Of a DNA stretch of 64,000 nucleotides, positions 9,521 through 18,302 are shown piece after piece. This DNA is from Roseivirga sp. (GTDB taxonomy: Bacteria; Bacteroidota; Bacteroidia; Cytophagales; Cyclobacteriaceae). How positions within the stretch are numbered: position 1 is the first letter of the stretch; every line of letters begins with the position of its first letter. Position numbers and translations under genes: made by a program. The notes under the pieces are model-generated. The model was not told the DNA's origin and made no database searches. It worked only from the letters and a program-made list of their open reading frames with translations. The stretch lies in the NCBI GenBank assembly GCA_021404565.1, contig JAAWWF010000028.1:186001-250000 (forward strand), given 5' to 3'.

Positions 9521-10161
9521 GCCAACGATATGTCATAGATAAAGAGCTGCAATGGTTGGTTGCTGTTTACCTGATTGTACTGGGCATGATCACGGTCTTG
9601 ACGAATCATGGAGATGTAGTGCTTTGGATTAATGCGCGGCATACGGTGCAGGGTGATTTCTTTTTTAAATACTGGACTTACCTTGGTGATGGAGTTATTC
9701 TTGGCGCTGTGGCCCTTTACTTCCTCTTTACTCACCTGTGGCGGTTTTACTTTATGCTGCTGGCCATTGCCCTGCAAACTGCCTTTGTACACATCTTTAA
9801 GCAGTGGCTTTATGCTGGTGAACCCCGACCAAAGACTTTCTTCGCTGATCAGATTGATCAGCTTAATTTTGTGGAAGGTGTAACTGTAAGAGGCTATGAT
9901 AGTTTTCCATCCGGTCACACCGCCACGGCTTTTGTATTGGGCATGGTGCTGATCTGGGTTTCAAAAAACCTCTATTGGCGCTTTGTACTCTTTGTTTCAG
10001 CCATACTGGTGGGGATTTCACGCATCTACATATTGCAGCACTTTGCACGTGATGTTTTCTTTGGTAGCATATTCGGAATCCTGGCTGTAGTCCTTTCCTG
10101 GCAAATACTCAGAAAGCAGGCATGGAATCCAAGGTTGGAAAGAGGTCTTATTAAGAGATAG
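9517..10161 (+). CDS. PAP2-family membrane phosphatase
   Basis: 214 aa with about five hydrophobic helices. All three catalytic blocks of the family are visible: KQWLYAGEPRP (K-x6-RP type), PSGH in SFPSGHTATAF, and SRIYILQHFARD (SR-x5-H-x3-D). It probably removes phosphate from undecaprenyl pyrophosphate or another lipid phosphate on the periplasmic side. It starts inside the trmB stop (4-bp overlap), pointing to translational coupling. The exact substrate is unknown. Confidence 0.9.
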   Translation: MSQRYVIDKELQWLVAVYLIVLGMITVLTNHGDVVLWINARHTVQGDFFFKYWTYLGDGVILGAVALYFLFTHLWRFYFMLLAIALQTAFVHIFKQWLYAGEPRPKTFFADQIDQLNFVEGVTVRGYDSFPSGHTATAFVLGMVLIWVSKNLYWRFVLFVSAILVGISRIYILQHFARDVFFGSIFGILAVVLSWQILRKQAWNPRLERGLIKR

Positions 10162-10203
10162 ACTCAAGGCCAGATACTTCTTAACCAGTAAACGGATGAA
10201 TTC

Positions 10204-11793
10204 TTAATTACCAAGCCTGGGTTTTCCCCATTTCATAATCAGGGTAGTCGGGTTCTCAAAAGTATCTCGTGCCTCAGTATGATACACCAGCCCGGGAATC
10301 TTCTCCAATTCTTCTCTGTATTCAGTCCTTGAAATCACATAACCGGCTGGTTCAGATAGCACGACATTCTTCACATAATCCAGTGTATCGTAACGTTTGA
10401 TCTCTCTCTGCAGGGTGAACACAAAAGCAGCATTTAGTCGCTTATAAGAGATTATCTTGGCCTCTGTATTCATCGTAGGCAAGGTCTTTCTTACAGGACT
10501 TTCACGGTCAATCTCAGGATAAATCAGATGGAAAAAGAACATGGTGGTGACCAGCCAACCCCCCATCAATAACAGCAATATTCGGGGCATCACCTTCTTC
10601 TTCATATACACCAGCAGGCCAATTCCCACTACTGACAGGACAATAAAGTAATAGCTAAGGTGAGTAAGATGACTCAGTGACTTATCCGCTCCAATGCCGA
10701 AATAGATTCCTACAGGAAAACCAAGGAGCAAAATGGCATACGCTACCAGACCAACCCGGTTGCCCGCTTTCTGAAACCAATATTTGTCAATTTTAGTTAA
10801 GTAGTAGCCCAATATCACAGCCAGTACAGGATAGCTCGGCACTGTATAGTTGGGTAATTTAGTGCTGCTGATAGAAAAGAAAATGATGATGACTGAGGTA
10901 GCAATCAGAACATATAGTAAAGTATCATTTTTCCTCCGTTCTCTGATGGCATAGCGGACAGACTGGAAAACGAAGGGCAGGAAAGTAAGCATGCCGAGCA
11001 CAAATACATAAGCAAATGTGAGCAGAAAGATTCCGTCATGACCTTCCATGGGGTCAGAGAAACGGTTGAAGTTATGCTTGAAAAAGAACTCGTTTGTCCA
11101 GACACCATTAGTTTCGATATGCACCTGATAGTACCAGGGTAGGGCAATAAGCAAAGAGAGCAATACCCCTCCAAATGGTTGCAGTCTCCAGATGGTGGGC
11201 CATTTAAGGTCTCGTTTAAAGATCAAAAACAGCAGTGCGGTGAGGCCTGCCAGCCCCAGGGCCACCGGACCTTTCACGAGTAGGCCACAGCCTATAGCAA
11301 AGTAAAAGGCGAAGAGTTGCCATTTGCTTCCGCTGTGATATGCCTCATAAAATGAAAAGAACGCCCAGGTGAGAAAGAAGATCAGGTAGGGGTCGGGTAC
11401 CGACATATGCATCTGCAATGCAAAGTGCAGCGAAGCAGTAAGCGCCAATGCGGCATAGATTGCAGCTCTTTCTCCCAGGTTTTTGCGAGTAAACAGAAAA
11501 ACCAGCAAGATCGTGAGCACGCCCATAACCGAGGAGAAGAACCTTGCACCAAAGGCATTCACGCCAAAGAGCTTATAGCCGGCTATCATAAAATAATAGT
11601 GCAGGGGAGGTTTGTCTGTTCTCAGCTCATAGTTGAAGTGCGGCACCACCCAGTTGCCACTTTCCAGCATTTCGCGGGCAGCCTCAGCGTTTTTTGCCTC
11701 ATCGAGGGCATATACATCCAGTCCCCCGATATTGGCAAAGCTCACGGCCACAGCCAGTACCAGGACAAAGAATAATGAGCGCTTTTGATTCAT
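10204..11793 (-). CDS. Glycosyltransferase family 39 (ArnT/PMT-like)
   Basis: 529 aa integral membrane protein with roughly ten to twelve helices. The N-terminal periplasmic loop holds the family signature DEAKNAEAAREMLESGNWVV with the acidic catalytic Asp/Glu pair, and RTDKPPLHYYF follows. Such enzymes move a sugar from a polyprenyl-phosphate carrier to lipid A or other acceptors. A polyprenyl-phosphate sugar synthase-like GT2 gene is divergent next door, matching a donor/acceptor pair. CAAAGCTA at 11801-11808 fits a minus-strand -7 box (TAnnTTTG) but lies only 8 bp from the start, so I do not rely on it. Confidence 0.88.
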   Translation of the reverse strand: MNQKRSLFFVLVLAVAVSFANIGGLDVYALDEAKNAEAAREMLESGNWVVPHFNYELRTDKPPLHYYFMIAGYKLFGVNAFGARFFSSVMGVLTILLVFLFTRKNLGERAAIYAALALTASLHFALQMHMSVPDPYLIFFLTWAFFSFYEAYHSGSKWQLFAFYFAIGCGLLVKGPVALGLAGLTALLFLIFKRDLKWPTIWRLQPFGGVLLSLLIALPWYYQVHIETNGVWTNEFFFKHNFNRFSDPMEGHDGIFLLTFAYVFVLGMLTFLPFVFQSVRYAIRERRKNDTLLYVLIATSVIIIFFSISSTKLPNYTVPSYPVLAVILGYYLTKIDKYWFQKAGNRVGLVAYAILLLGFPVGIYFGIGADKSLSHLTHLSYYFIVLSVVGIGLLVYMKKKVMPRILLLLMGGWLVTTMFFFHLIYPEIDRESPVRKTLPTMNTEAKIISYKRLNAAFVFTLQREIKRYDTLDYVKNVVLSEPAGYVISRTEYREELEKIPGLVYHTEARDTFENPTTLIMKWGKPRLGN

Positions 11794-12043
11794 TTGCGCA
11801 CAAAGCTAAGAAAGAAGTTCGAAGCTGGAAGTGCTGAGTGAGAAGTGATTTCGCTTAAGCTCACTTCAGGCTCGTCTCTTCCGGCTTGTCATTAGGTAAT
11901 TGTGCATTAACTCGCTTAATTTGCAGCATTAAATTAATGTGGCCTGCTCTCAGTCTGTGTAAAGTACTGATTGGGTGCTTACATTAAATAATTAACAGGG
12001 TCTTCGCGTCTGCCATAACAACGTGAAGGCAGATTCAGAAGAT

Positions 12044-12982
12044 ATGAAGCTTTCAGTTGTTGTAACGGTCTATAACGAAGAGGATAATGTGATTCCATTG
12101 TGCCAGAAGGAGTATGAAGCACTGGAAGGGATTGATTATGAGTTGATTTTGGTAGATGACGGTTCTACTGACGATACGATAAAGAATATAAAGTCAGTCG
12201 CTAATTCCCGCACCCGATTATTGGTGTTTAACAAGAACTACGGCCAGAGTACAGCCATGTCGGCTGGCATTGATGCCGCTAAGGGAGACTTCATTGTAAC
12301 GATGGATGGTGATTTGCAGAATGATCCTGCCGACATCCCCAAAATGATGCAGAAACTGGAAGATTCTGGCATGGATGTAGTAGCGGGTGTAAGGGCCAAT
12401 CGCAAAGATGGCTTCGTTCTGCGTAAATTTCCGAGCAAAATTGCTAACTGGATTATCAGGAACACTACCGATGTGAGATTGAGTGATTATGGTTGCTCAC
12501 TTCGTATCTATAGAAAAGACATTGCCAAAAACCTGGGTCTTTATGGCGAGTTGCACCGCTTTATCCCTGTATTGGCAAAGCTACAGGGTGCTAAAATGAC
12601 AGAGGTGGATGTAAATCATCATGCCCGTATCCATGGTGAATCGAAGTATGGAATCAACCGCACCTTTAAGGTAATGGCTGACCTGCTGCTGATGATCTTC
12701 TTTCAGAAGTACTTCCGCAGACCCATGCATCTCTTTGGCGGACTGGGCATCATCACTTTCATGCTAGGGTTCGTGATAGACCTCTACCTGGTCATTTACA
12801 AGTTCGTGACGGGTGCTGATATCTGGGGCAGACCCTTGCTGCTATTGGGTAGTATTATGATCCTGGCGGGCATCCAGTTTATCACCGTGGGCATTATTGC
12901 CGAACTGATGATGCGTACCTATTTCGAGTCACAGAACAAAAAGACTTATCGTTTAAAGGAGGACTTCGTTGGACAAGGCTAA
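12044..12982 (+). CDS. Glycosyltransferase family 2, polyprenyl-phosphate sugar synthase type
   Basis: About 312 aa from the ATG at 12044; a GTG at 12023 would add seven residues. I prefer the ATG because MKLSVVVTVYNEEDN is the usual start of this family. The GT-A core shows LVDDGSTDDT and the TMDGDLQNDP metal site. The C-terminal third has two membrane helices (about residues 230-260 and 270-305), as in GtrB/DPM1-like enzymes that load a sugar on a polyprenyl phosphate. It overlaps the following membrane-protein gene by 14 bp. Confidence 0.88.
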   Translation: MKLSVVVTVYNEEDNVIPLCQKEYEALEGIDYELILVDDGSTDDTIKNIKSVANSRTRLLVFNKNYGQSTAMSAGIDAAKGDFIVTMDGDLQNDPADIPKMMQKLEDSGMDVVAGVRANRKDGFVLRKFPSKIANWIIRNTTDVRLSDYGCSLRIYRKDIAKNLGLYGELHRFIPVLAKLQGAKMTEVDVNHHARIHGESKYGINRTFKVMADLLLMIFFQKYFRRPMHLFGGLGIITFMLGFVIDLYLVIYKFVTGADIWGRPLLLLGSIMILAGIQFITVGIIAELMMRTYFESQNKKTYRLKEDFVGQG

Positions 12983-13865
12983 GCTGAAAAAGCGGCTTAA
13001 GCTGGTTGTTCAGTTACTGGTAGCGGCCCTGGCCATTTACCTGGTAACAGGCCAGATTGACCTTCAGGAGTATAAAAAACAGCTGTTAGGCTTGCATCCC
13101 GGCTGGCTCATGCTCGCTGTACTGGCTTTTAACGGCTCTAAAGTTCTGAGCGCCTTCCGGCTTAATTATTTCTTCAAATCTCTTGGGCTTTCTCTGGGCT
13201 CAGTCTACAATCTAAAGCTCTATTACCTGGGAATGCTTTATAACCAGGTTTTCCCGGGAGGTATAGGAGGAGACGGCTACAAAGTCTATTTGCTGAACAA
13301 GCTTTATGAAACCCCGGTAAAGGGACTTATCACAGCCACTTTGCTCGACCGTATCAGTGGGGTAGTGGCCCTGGGTTTTCTGGCCTTTATTACCGGTCTT
13401 TTTGGTAGCTCCGCCCAGTGGTTAGACACTTATTCATTTCTGCTCTGGGTAGGTTTGATTGCTGCTTATCCTTCTTACTATTTGCTGGTACACTTTCTCT
13501 TTCCGAGTTATAAAAAATACAATCACATTACCAATATACAGGCCATTGGTGTACAGGGGCTTCAGGTCCTCTGTGCTTACTTTATGTTGCAGGCACTCGG
13601 CATAGAGGCAGGTTATATGGATTATTTTACACTGTTTCTGGTGTCTTCTGTAGCTGCTGCACTGCCCATATCCGCTCCGGGAGGCCTTGGAGTGAGGGAG
13701 TGGGTAATGGTGGAAGGTGCTGTGATTTTTGCACTCAATGGGAGTGCGGCTGCCGCTTTTGCTTCGATTTTCTTTATTATTACCTTATTCAGTTCTTTAC
13801 TGGGTTCTGTTTTTATCAGACAGTTCAGAGGGCCTGATGGAGCGGATTCAAACCAGAAGACCTAA
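12969..13865 (+). CDS. Lysylphosphatidylglycerol-synthase-type (UPF0104) membrane protein, flippase-like
   Basis: 298 aa, apparently starting at a TTG codon inside the end of the upstream GT2 gene. Seven to eight hydrophobic helices are visible, with family blocks NQVFPGGIGGDGYKVYLL (about residues 93-110) and ALPISAPGGLGVREWVMVEG (about residues 230-250), which match the LPG_synthase_TM superfamily. Members near glycosyltransferases are thought to flip lipid-linked sugars. The 14-bp overlap implies translation coupled to the GT2 gene. Confidence 0.85.
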   Translation: MDKAKLKKRLKLVVQLLVAALAIYLVTGQIDLQEYKKQLLGLHPGWLMLAVLAFNGSKVLSAFRLNYFFKSLGLSLGSVYNLKLYYLGMLYNQVFPGGIGGDGYKVYLLNKLYETPVKGLITATLLDRISGVVALGFLAFITGLFGSSAQWLDTYSFLLWVGLIAAYPSYYLLVHFLFPSYKKYNHITNIQAIGVQGLQVLCAYFMLQALGIEAGYMDYFTLFLVSSVAAALPISAPGGLGVREWVMVEGAVIFALNGSAAAAFASIFFIITLFSSLLGSVFIRQFRGPDGADSNQKT

Positions 13866-13910
13866 ACAGGACCTGGCTGATCCTTGCCTGTCATTTGTCA
13901 ATAAAGAGTT

Positions 13911-15704
13911 ATGTTCAAAAGATACTTAATCTTCGTTTTAAGCTTACTTACGGCTGCGTCTGCTCAGGCTCAGCTGACTCCGGCTGAACTCATTGCAAAA
14001 CACAAAGAGGCAATGAGTGAGTTTAGCCGGGGTATAGATGAGAAAGCTCCGGTAATCATGGCAGAGGGTATAGTGGAGTTTATAGGCATAGAATTACCCT
14101 TTAAGGCCTATCTCAAGGATAGTATGCTCCGCTTTGAAAGTGAGCACTTTGATGTGATTATAAATGATTCTATCAGTTGGTCGAGAGGTTCAGACGGAGA
14201 CCACACTTTTGATGCTTCCTTCGAACTTGGTTTTCAAGGATTGATCAGAAACAGGGATCAAAACTTTTTGGACTTACTGGAAAATGGTTACAAGCCCGTA
14301 CATCTCGATGAAACACTGTTGTTGGATAGTATTAAGGCCTACAATCTCATCGTAGAGAAAGAAGATAAAAGGATGTACTGCTATTTTGACAGGGATAGCT
14401 ATTACTTCCTTGGTTACAAAACCCGAAAACCACGCGAGCAAAGGTATTACCTCAATCATCAGGTCATAGGCAACTACTTGTGGCCAAGAACTTTTATTTA
14501 TCAATCATATCAGGATGAGTCCTTTTTTAGGATAAGCGCCTACACAGAAACAGGAGCCGGATCAGCCGTGTTTGAGCTAAGTGCGGAGGCAAAAGAAGAA
14601 TACGAAAAACAGTTTCCCTTCGATCACAAACCTGAGCTTATTAGCGGAAACCGGCTGTTGTATTACCAGGGGCTGGCATTGGGAGATAAAGGAGAGTTTA
14701 AGAAGGCCATTGAGAAGTTTAATCTGGCTCTTGACAAAAATCCTGATAACGAACGACTGCTGAGCATAAGGGCCGTGTCATATGCGGCACTCAGCAATTA
14801 TGAGAAAGCAATGGCAGATTTGAACAGGGCCATTGAAGTCGCTCCGCTTTATGCCAGCACATATTTTAAAATGGGGAGGATCAAAGAGCATTTTGGTGAT
14901 GTAGACGGGGCCTTGGAAGCCTTTAAGAAGGCTGCTTCGCTTGCCCCTGGCAATTCCAATGCATATGAAAAAATCGGATCCATTTACCATTTGGAAAAGA
15001 AGAATTACAAAAGAGCACATGAAGCATTTGACAAGGCTTTGGAGATCGATCCGTTTTTTGCTGAAGGTCACTATTTCAGGGGAGTTGCCGCCATGGTACT
15101 CGGCAACGATAGAGCCGCCCTGGCAGATTTAATGAAGGCAGAATCATTGGGACTTAATGAGAGCCGGTTGTTTGGCGCTATGGGTATGGTGCTTAGTAAC
15201 CTTGAAGAGCAAGAGGCCTCGGCAGATGCTTTTAGGAAGTCCATTGCTTTAGACCCTTCAAACCTGAGGGATAAGGTTTCTCTTGTGATGACGCTATCAG
15301 GTTTAGGTCGTCACAATGAATTGGTAGAACTCGCTACGGAAGTGTTGTCTGAAGACCCGAACGATATGGATATTTTGTTCTACAGATCAATAAGTCTGTT
15401 TAAATTGGATAGGTTTGCAGAAGCAAAGGAAGGTTTAGAAATACTGATTAAAGAACCTGAGACGCCCAACTACCTATGGTTTTATAAAGGTTATTCCAAT
15501 GAAATGTTGGGAGCCTCAGCAGAAGCCCTTCAGGATTATACCCGCTATTTGGAAACTGAAGAGTGGAGTGTTGTCTATTTAAGGAGAGGCTTTATGTACA
15601 TCGAAGCTGAAAAAGAAACCGAGGGTTGTAAGGACTTCACCAAGGCTGATCAGTTAGGACTGGAAGCAGCAAAGGAGGCCCTGTTCAAATATTGTGACCG
15701 TTGA
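13911..15704 (+). CDS. Secreted TPR-repeat protein
   Basis: 597 aa with a signal peptide ending near ASAQAQ. Residues about 25-230 form a non-repeat domain of unknown type with predicted beta strands. From about 240 to the end there are around ten TPR units (for example AIEKFNLALDKNPDNE and AHEAFDKALEIDPFFAE), so it is probably a periplasmic scaffold. It follows the flippase-like gene by 45 bp in the same direction. No enzymatic motif was seen. Confidence 0.85.
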   Translation: MFKRYLIFVLSLLTAASAQAQLTPAELIAKHKEAMSEFSRGIDEKAPVIMAEGIVEFIGIELPFKAYLKDSMLRFESEHFDVIINDSISWSRGSDGDHTFDASFELGFQGLIRNRDQNFLDLLENGYKPVHLDETLLLDSIKAYNLIVEKEDKRMYCYFDRDSYYFLGYKTRKPREQRYYLNHQVIGNYLWPRTFIYQSYQDESFFRISAYTETGAGSAVFELSAEAKEEYEKQFPFDHKPELISGNRLLYYQGLALGDKGEFKKAIEKFNLALDKNPDNERLLSIRAVSYAALSNYEKAMADLNRAIEVAPLYASTYFKMGRIKEHFGDVDGALEAFKKAASLAPGNSNAYEKIGSIYHLEKKNYKRAHEAFDKALEIDPFFAEGHYFRGVAAMVLGNDRAALADLMKAESLGLNESRLFGAMGMVLSNLEEQEASADAFRKSIALDPSNLRDKVSLVMTLSGLGRHNELVELATEVLSEDPNDMDILFYRSISLFKLDRFAEAKEGLEILIKEPETPNYLWFYKGYSNEMLGASAEALQDYTRYLETEEWSVVYLRRGFMYIEAEKETEGCKDFTKADQLGLEAAKEALFKYCDR

Positions 15705-15729
15705 ACAGAGTTGATACGGATCATTTTGC

Positions 15730-16431
15730 TCAAGGATTGATCAGTTCATAGATCCAATCAATATTCCTGAAAGAGATTTTAACGATTCTCGGCTGCGCCT
15801 TGTCAATAAAAACATTCTGTTCTGCCACACCTCCTGATAATTCAAGGCGATAAGCCTCTATTTCCATTCCATTCAGATTCACCGTCTCACTACCTACAAC
15901 ATGAGCCGTTACAGTTCTTACCGCTCCGTCCATGCTGCTGAATTGAGGATAGCTGAATTTCATTCCCTCCTTAAGGTCTTTATAAAAGGGACTGAGTACA
16001 AAAGAGGCCAAACGAGGCTTTGTGTTCTCCGGAAGTTCTTTTGTGAGGCTGGACGTGGGCTTCTTAGCCGATTTCGGGAAATTTGCGTAGCCCTTTACTA
16101 CATTCTCGTTCCAGCGAAATTTAGTCTCTATGGGGTATCCAGATAGTCTTCCGGTGATCAGAACGGAGTCCGGTGCCAGGGTCTGACCATTGAGATACAG
16201 AAACATATCCTCATAGAAACCAGGAACCCTGGAGTCTTCGCTCACCAGAATTTGCTTGCCAATGCGCCTCACTTCAAAGCGTGAGTAACCAAGAGAATCT
16301 GCTCCACGAGACATTCTGAAGGTCCATTGATGCAGGTTTTCGATCTTGTCGACATCCCATGACTGGGCGCTACAAAGCGGACTCAAAAACAAACTGCCTG
16401 CAAGTAGCAGGTAGACAATGCTATTCTTCAT
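15730..16431 (-). CDS. Secreted protein of unknown function (DUF3108-like)
   Basis: 233 aa with a signal peptide ending around LCSAQS. The mature sequence is beta-rich, with alternating hydrophobic residues and few catalytic-type motifs. The repeating 'property of a lipid-binding barrel' look and the ending IVKISFRNIDWIYELINP remind me of DUF3108/DUF6134 periplasmic proteins; this is a weak resemblance only. It starts 3 bp after the histidine phosphatase stop, so the two genes are likely co-transcribed. Confidence 0.65.
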   Translation of the reverse strand: MKNSIVYLLLAGSLFLSPLCSAQSWDVDKIENLHQWTFRMSRGADSLGYSRFEVRRIGKQILVSEDSRVPGFYEDMFLYLNGQTLAPDSVLITGRLSGYPIETKFRWNENVVKGYANFPKSAKKPTSSLTKELPENTKPRLASFVLSPFYKDLKEGMKFSYPQFSSMDGAVRTVTAHVVGSETVNLNGMEIEAYRLELSGGVAEQNVFIDKAQPRIVKISFRNIDWIYELINP

Positions 16432-16434
16432 TGA

Positions 16435-16932
16435 TTAGTAATTCAGCATGGTTACAGTGCCTTTGCCTACCTCGGAGATGGTCACCACAAAGATCTTGTT
16501 GTATTCGCTTTCGTCCAGCTGGGCAAATTGCTGATTACCTAAAAGTGCATTGGCTACAAATGGGGTAGTATTGGAGTGACCCGAGACAATGATGGTGCCC
16601 CCGGCATGATCTTTCATGATTTCATTGATAAAGCCCGTGCCCCGAGGGTTATACTCTTTTACTTCAAGGGAAACCGACTTGGCCAGCGGAGCTACGGTAG
16701 ATTGCGTTCTTTTATAAGGAGTAGAGTATATGGCGGCTATATCTGCATTCTTAAAGAGCTCTTTCAGTCTTTCAGCCCGGGCTTCACCTTCAGCCGTCAA
16801 TCCGGGGTTTCTGGTACCGTCATCGGCTTTTTCTGCGTGCCTGATTAGAACGAAAGTGGTTAGTTTTTCCTGTGCAAATGAACTCTGTGAACAGGTCAAA
16901 ACGATGATGGCAAAAAATAGAAGTCTCTTCAT
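16435..16932 (-). CDS. Exported histidine phosphatase (SixA/phosphoglycerate mutase superfamily)
   Basis: 165 aa with a signal peptide (about residues 1-20, ending SSFAQE). The catalytic motif LIRHAEK lies near residue 30, and YSTPYKRTQST and IIVSGHSNTTP supply the other active-site Arg and His. Proteins of this type dephosphorylate small molecules or phosphohistidine. Export means it acts in the periplasm. Its downstream neighbour is a secreted protein of unknown function. Confidence 0.85.
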   Translation of the reverse strand: MKRLLFFAIIVLTCSQSSFAQEKLTTFVLIRHAEKADDGTRNPGLTAEGEARAERLKELFKNADIAAIYSTPYKRTQSTVAPLAKSVSLEVKEYNPRGTGFINEIMKDHAGGTIIVSGHSNTTPFVANALLGNQQFAQLDESEYNKIFVVTISEVGKGTVTMLNY

Positions 16933-17313
16933 GGCTATTGTTTATATGCTGCAATTTATAAATAAACAGCTTTGAAGCACTGTACCCTGTGTTGAATGGA
17001 ATGATCATGTCAGAACAAGCAATATTGAACAGGTGTGGATGATTCATTTTTGCCAACAGTCTTCCAATCACTCTACCAAGGGCTAACACAAGGTGTGGTT
17101 CCTGAGTAGAAACTTTGGGGGCGAATCAGCAGATAGCCCTCATTTGGCTGAACGGGTAATGGAAAGCGCCAATCCGATGGCCTGCTCTTCACTATCAGCA
17201 AAGGCAATAGCCAATAGATGCCTGGCCAAAAGGGCAGAGCTGACACCAGAATCAGTGCCAGTTGAATCATCGGGTGCTGTCGCTTTACAATAGATGCCGA
17301 CCGCATCTTTCAT
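16933..17313. other. Intergenic region, 381 bp, at most one doubtful small ORF
   Basis: No RNA gene, repeat or clean terminator was recognised. The right half overlaps a weak hydrophobic ORF on the minus strand that is listed separately with low confidence. Confidence 0.5.
17073..17306 (-). CDS. Doubtful small membrane protein
   Basis: A 77-aa frame immediately after the next minus-strand gene. It contains a convincing hydrophobic segment (LALILVSALPFWPGIYWLLP) followed by a polar tail. However, another minus-strand frame beginning right at the upstream stop (TAG-ATG) also yields a plausible 57-aa peptide, and neither has a ribosome-binding signal. I give it only as a candidate. Confidence 0.25.
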   Translation of the reverse strand: MRSASIVKRQHPMIQLALILVSALPFWPGIYWLLPLLIVKSRPSDWRFPLPVQPNEGYLLIRPQSFYSGTTPCVSPW

Positions 17314-18165
17314 CTATTTGCCATCAAGCAATTCCCAGCTTTCCAGTTTCAACCACCAACGATAGATCTCATCATCATCGGCATTATAGAGACCTTGCCC
17401 GAGCAGGTAGGGTGCCTCGTGAATCACATAGAACTTAGCCGAATTGGCTGATTGCGCCTCATTTGTATTGTTGACAACGAAGGGCCTGTATTGTTTGCCA
17501 TCTGGCGTTCTAAAGTCGGTTTGCTCTTCCACAATTGCCGGTTCGGGCAAGAGCACACTTTGCGGAGCGTAAAACAACGGTTCCAACCTGATCTTGTCTC
17601 CAACTTTCAGGTCCATGGCGGCCCACATCATAAAGCGGATCTGCCGAAAGCCAAAAGTTGGTTTACTGTTTGGGGTTTCCTTAAATTCTGCTTCACCTGT
17701 GGCCGTATTGAGCTTCGATACAGCTATTTTATCCTCCTGAACCCGTACCGAGGTATAATCCTGCGGAGTGCCTGCTTTTGGGCCCACAGCCAGATACATC
17801 TCCAGCGTTTCTTCATCCAGATAGTAAAACTGTGTTCTGCCGTTCGTGTCTTTCACCTTGTCGGTACCGACATCATGCACCTCAAAGAGGATGGCCTTTT
17901 TGCCAAACCACCAAACACGCTGGGCTGTCATAATCACCTTGTCATTCACGGCCTCCCTGGTTTTGTTATGGGTATAGGTGCGGCTATAGACGGCCCTGTA
18001 GGGTTGGAAGTTTTTGAAAGTAATGTCTCCCGGGGCTGTGATTTTCCAGTTGGGGAAGTCTGCGAATTCCTTCTTTGATGGATGAATGCCCTGACCATTG
18101 CTGGAAAACACTATGAAGAGGGCCGCGAAGGCTGCCCCGAATAATCTCATTTTTTTCATTGTCAT
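17314..18165 (-). CDS. Secreted protein of unknown function, 283 aa
   Basis: The N-terminus (hydrophobic residues about 7-24, ending SSNGQ) is a signal peptide. The remainder is rich in aromatic residues and beta-type alternation (RVWWFGKKAILFEVHDVG, YRWWLKLESWELLDGK) and looks like a compact periplasmic domain. I cannot assign it to a family with confidence. It is divergent from the winged-helix/propeller regulator gene, 137 bp away. Confidence 0.7.
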   Translation of the reverse strand: MTMKKMRLFGAAFAALFIVFSSNGQGIHPSKKEFADFPNWKITAPGDITFKNFQPYRAVYSRTYTHNKTREAVNDKVIMTAQRVWWFGKKAILFEVHDVGTDKVKDTNGRTQFYYLDEETLEMYLAVGPKAGTPQDYTSVRVQEDKIAVSKLNTATGEAEFKETPNSKPTFGFRQIRFMMWAAMDLKVGDKIRLEPLFYAPQSVLLPEPAIVEEQTDFRTPDGKQYRPFVVNNTNEAQSANSAKFYVIHEAPYLLGQGLYNADDDEIYRWWLKLESWELLDGK

Positions 18166-18302
18166 AGATTTTGGTTTTTGATAAAGGCCAATTACAAGGG
18201 ACTATCCAGCGAAAGCCGGACGAAATGCGGTTATTTATGTGACTTTTTTGTGACGAATGAAACATGTGGTGCATAATCTCTGTCACTTGAGTAAATTCAT
18301 TT

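Noticed and set aside
17073-17306. Firm call of a 77-aa membrane protein
   Set aside because: A competing frame and no ribosome-binding signal; listed only with low confidence.
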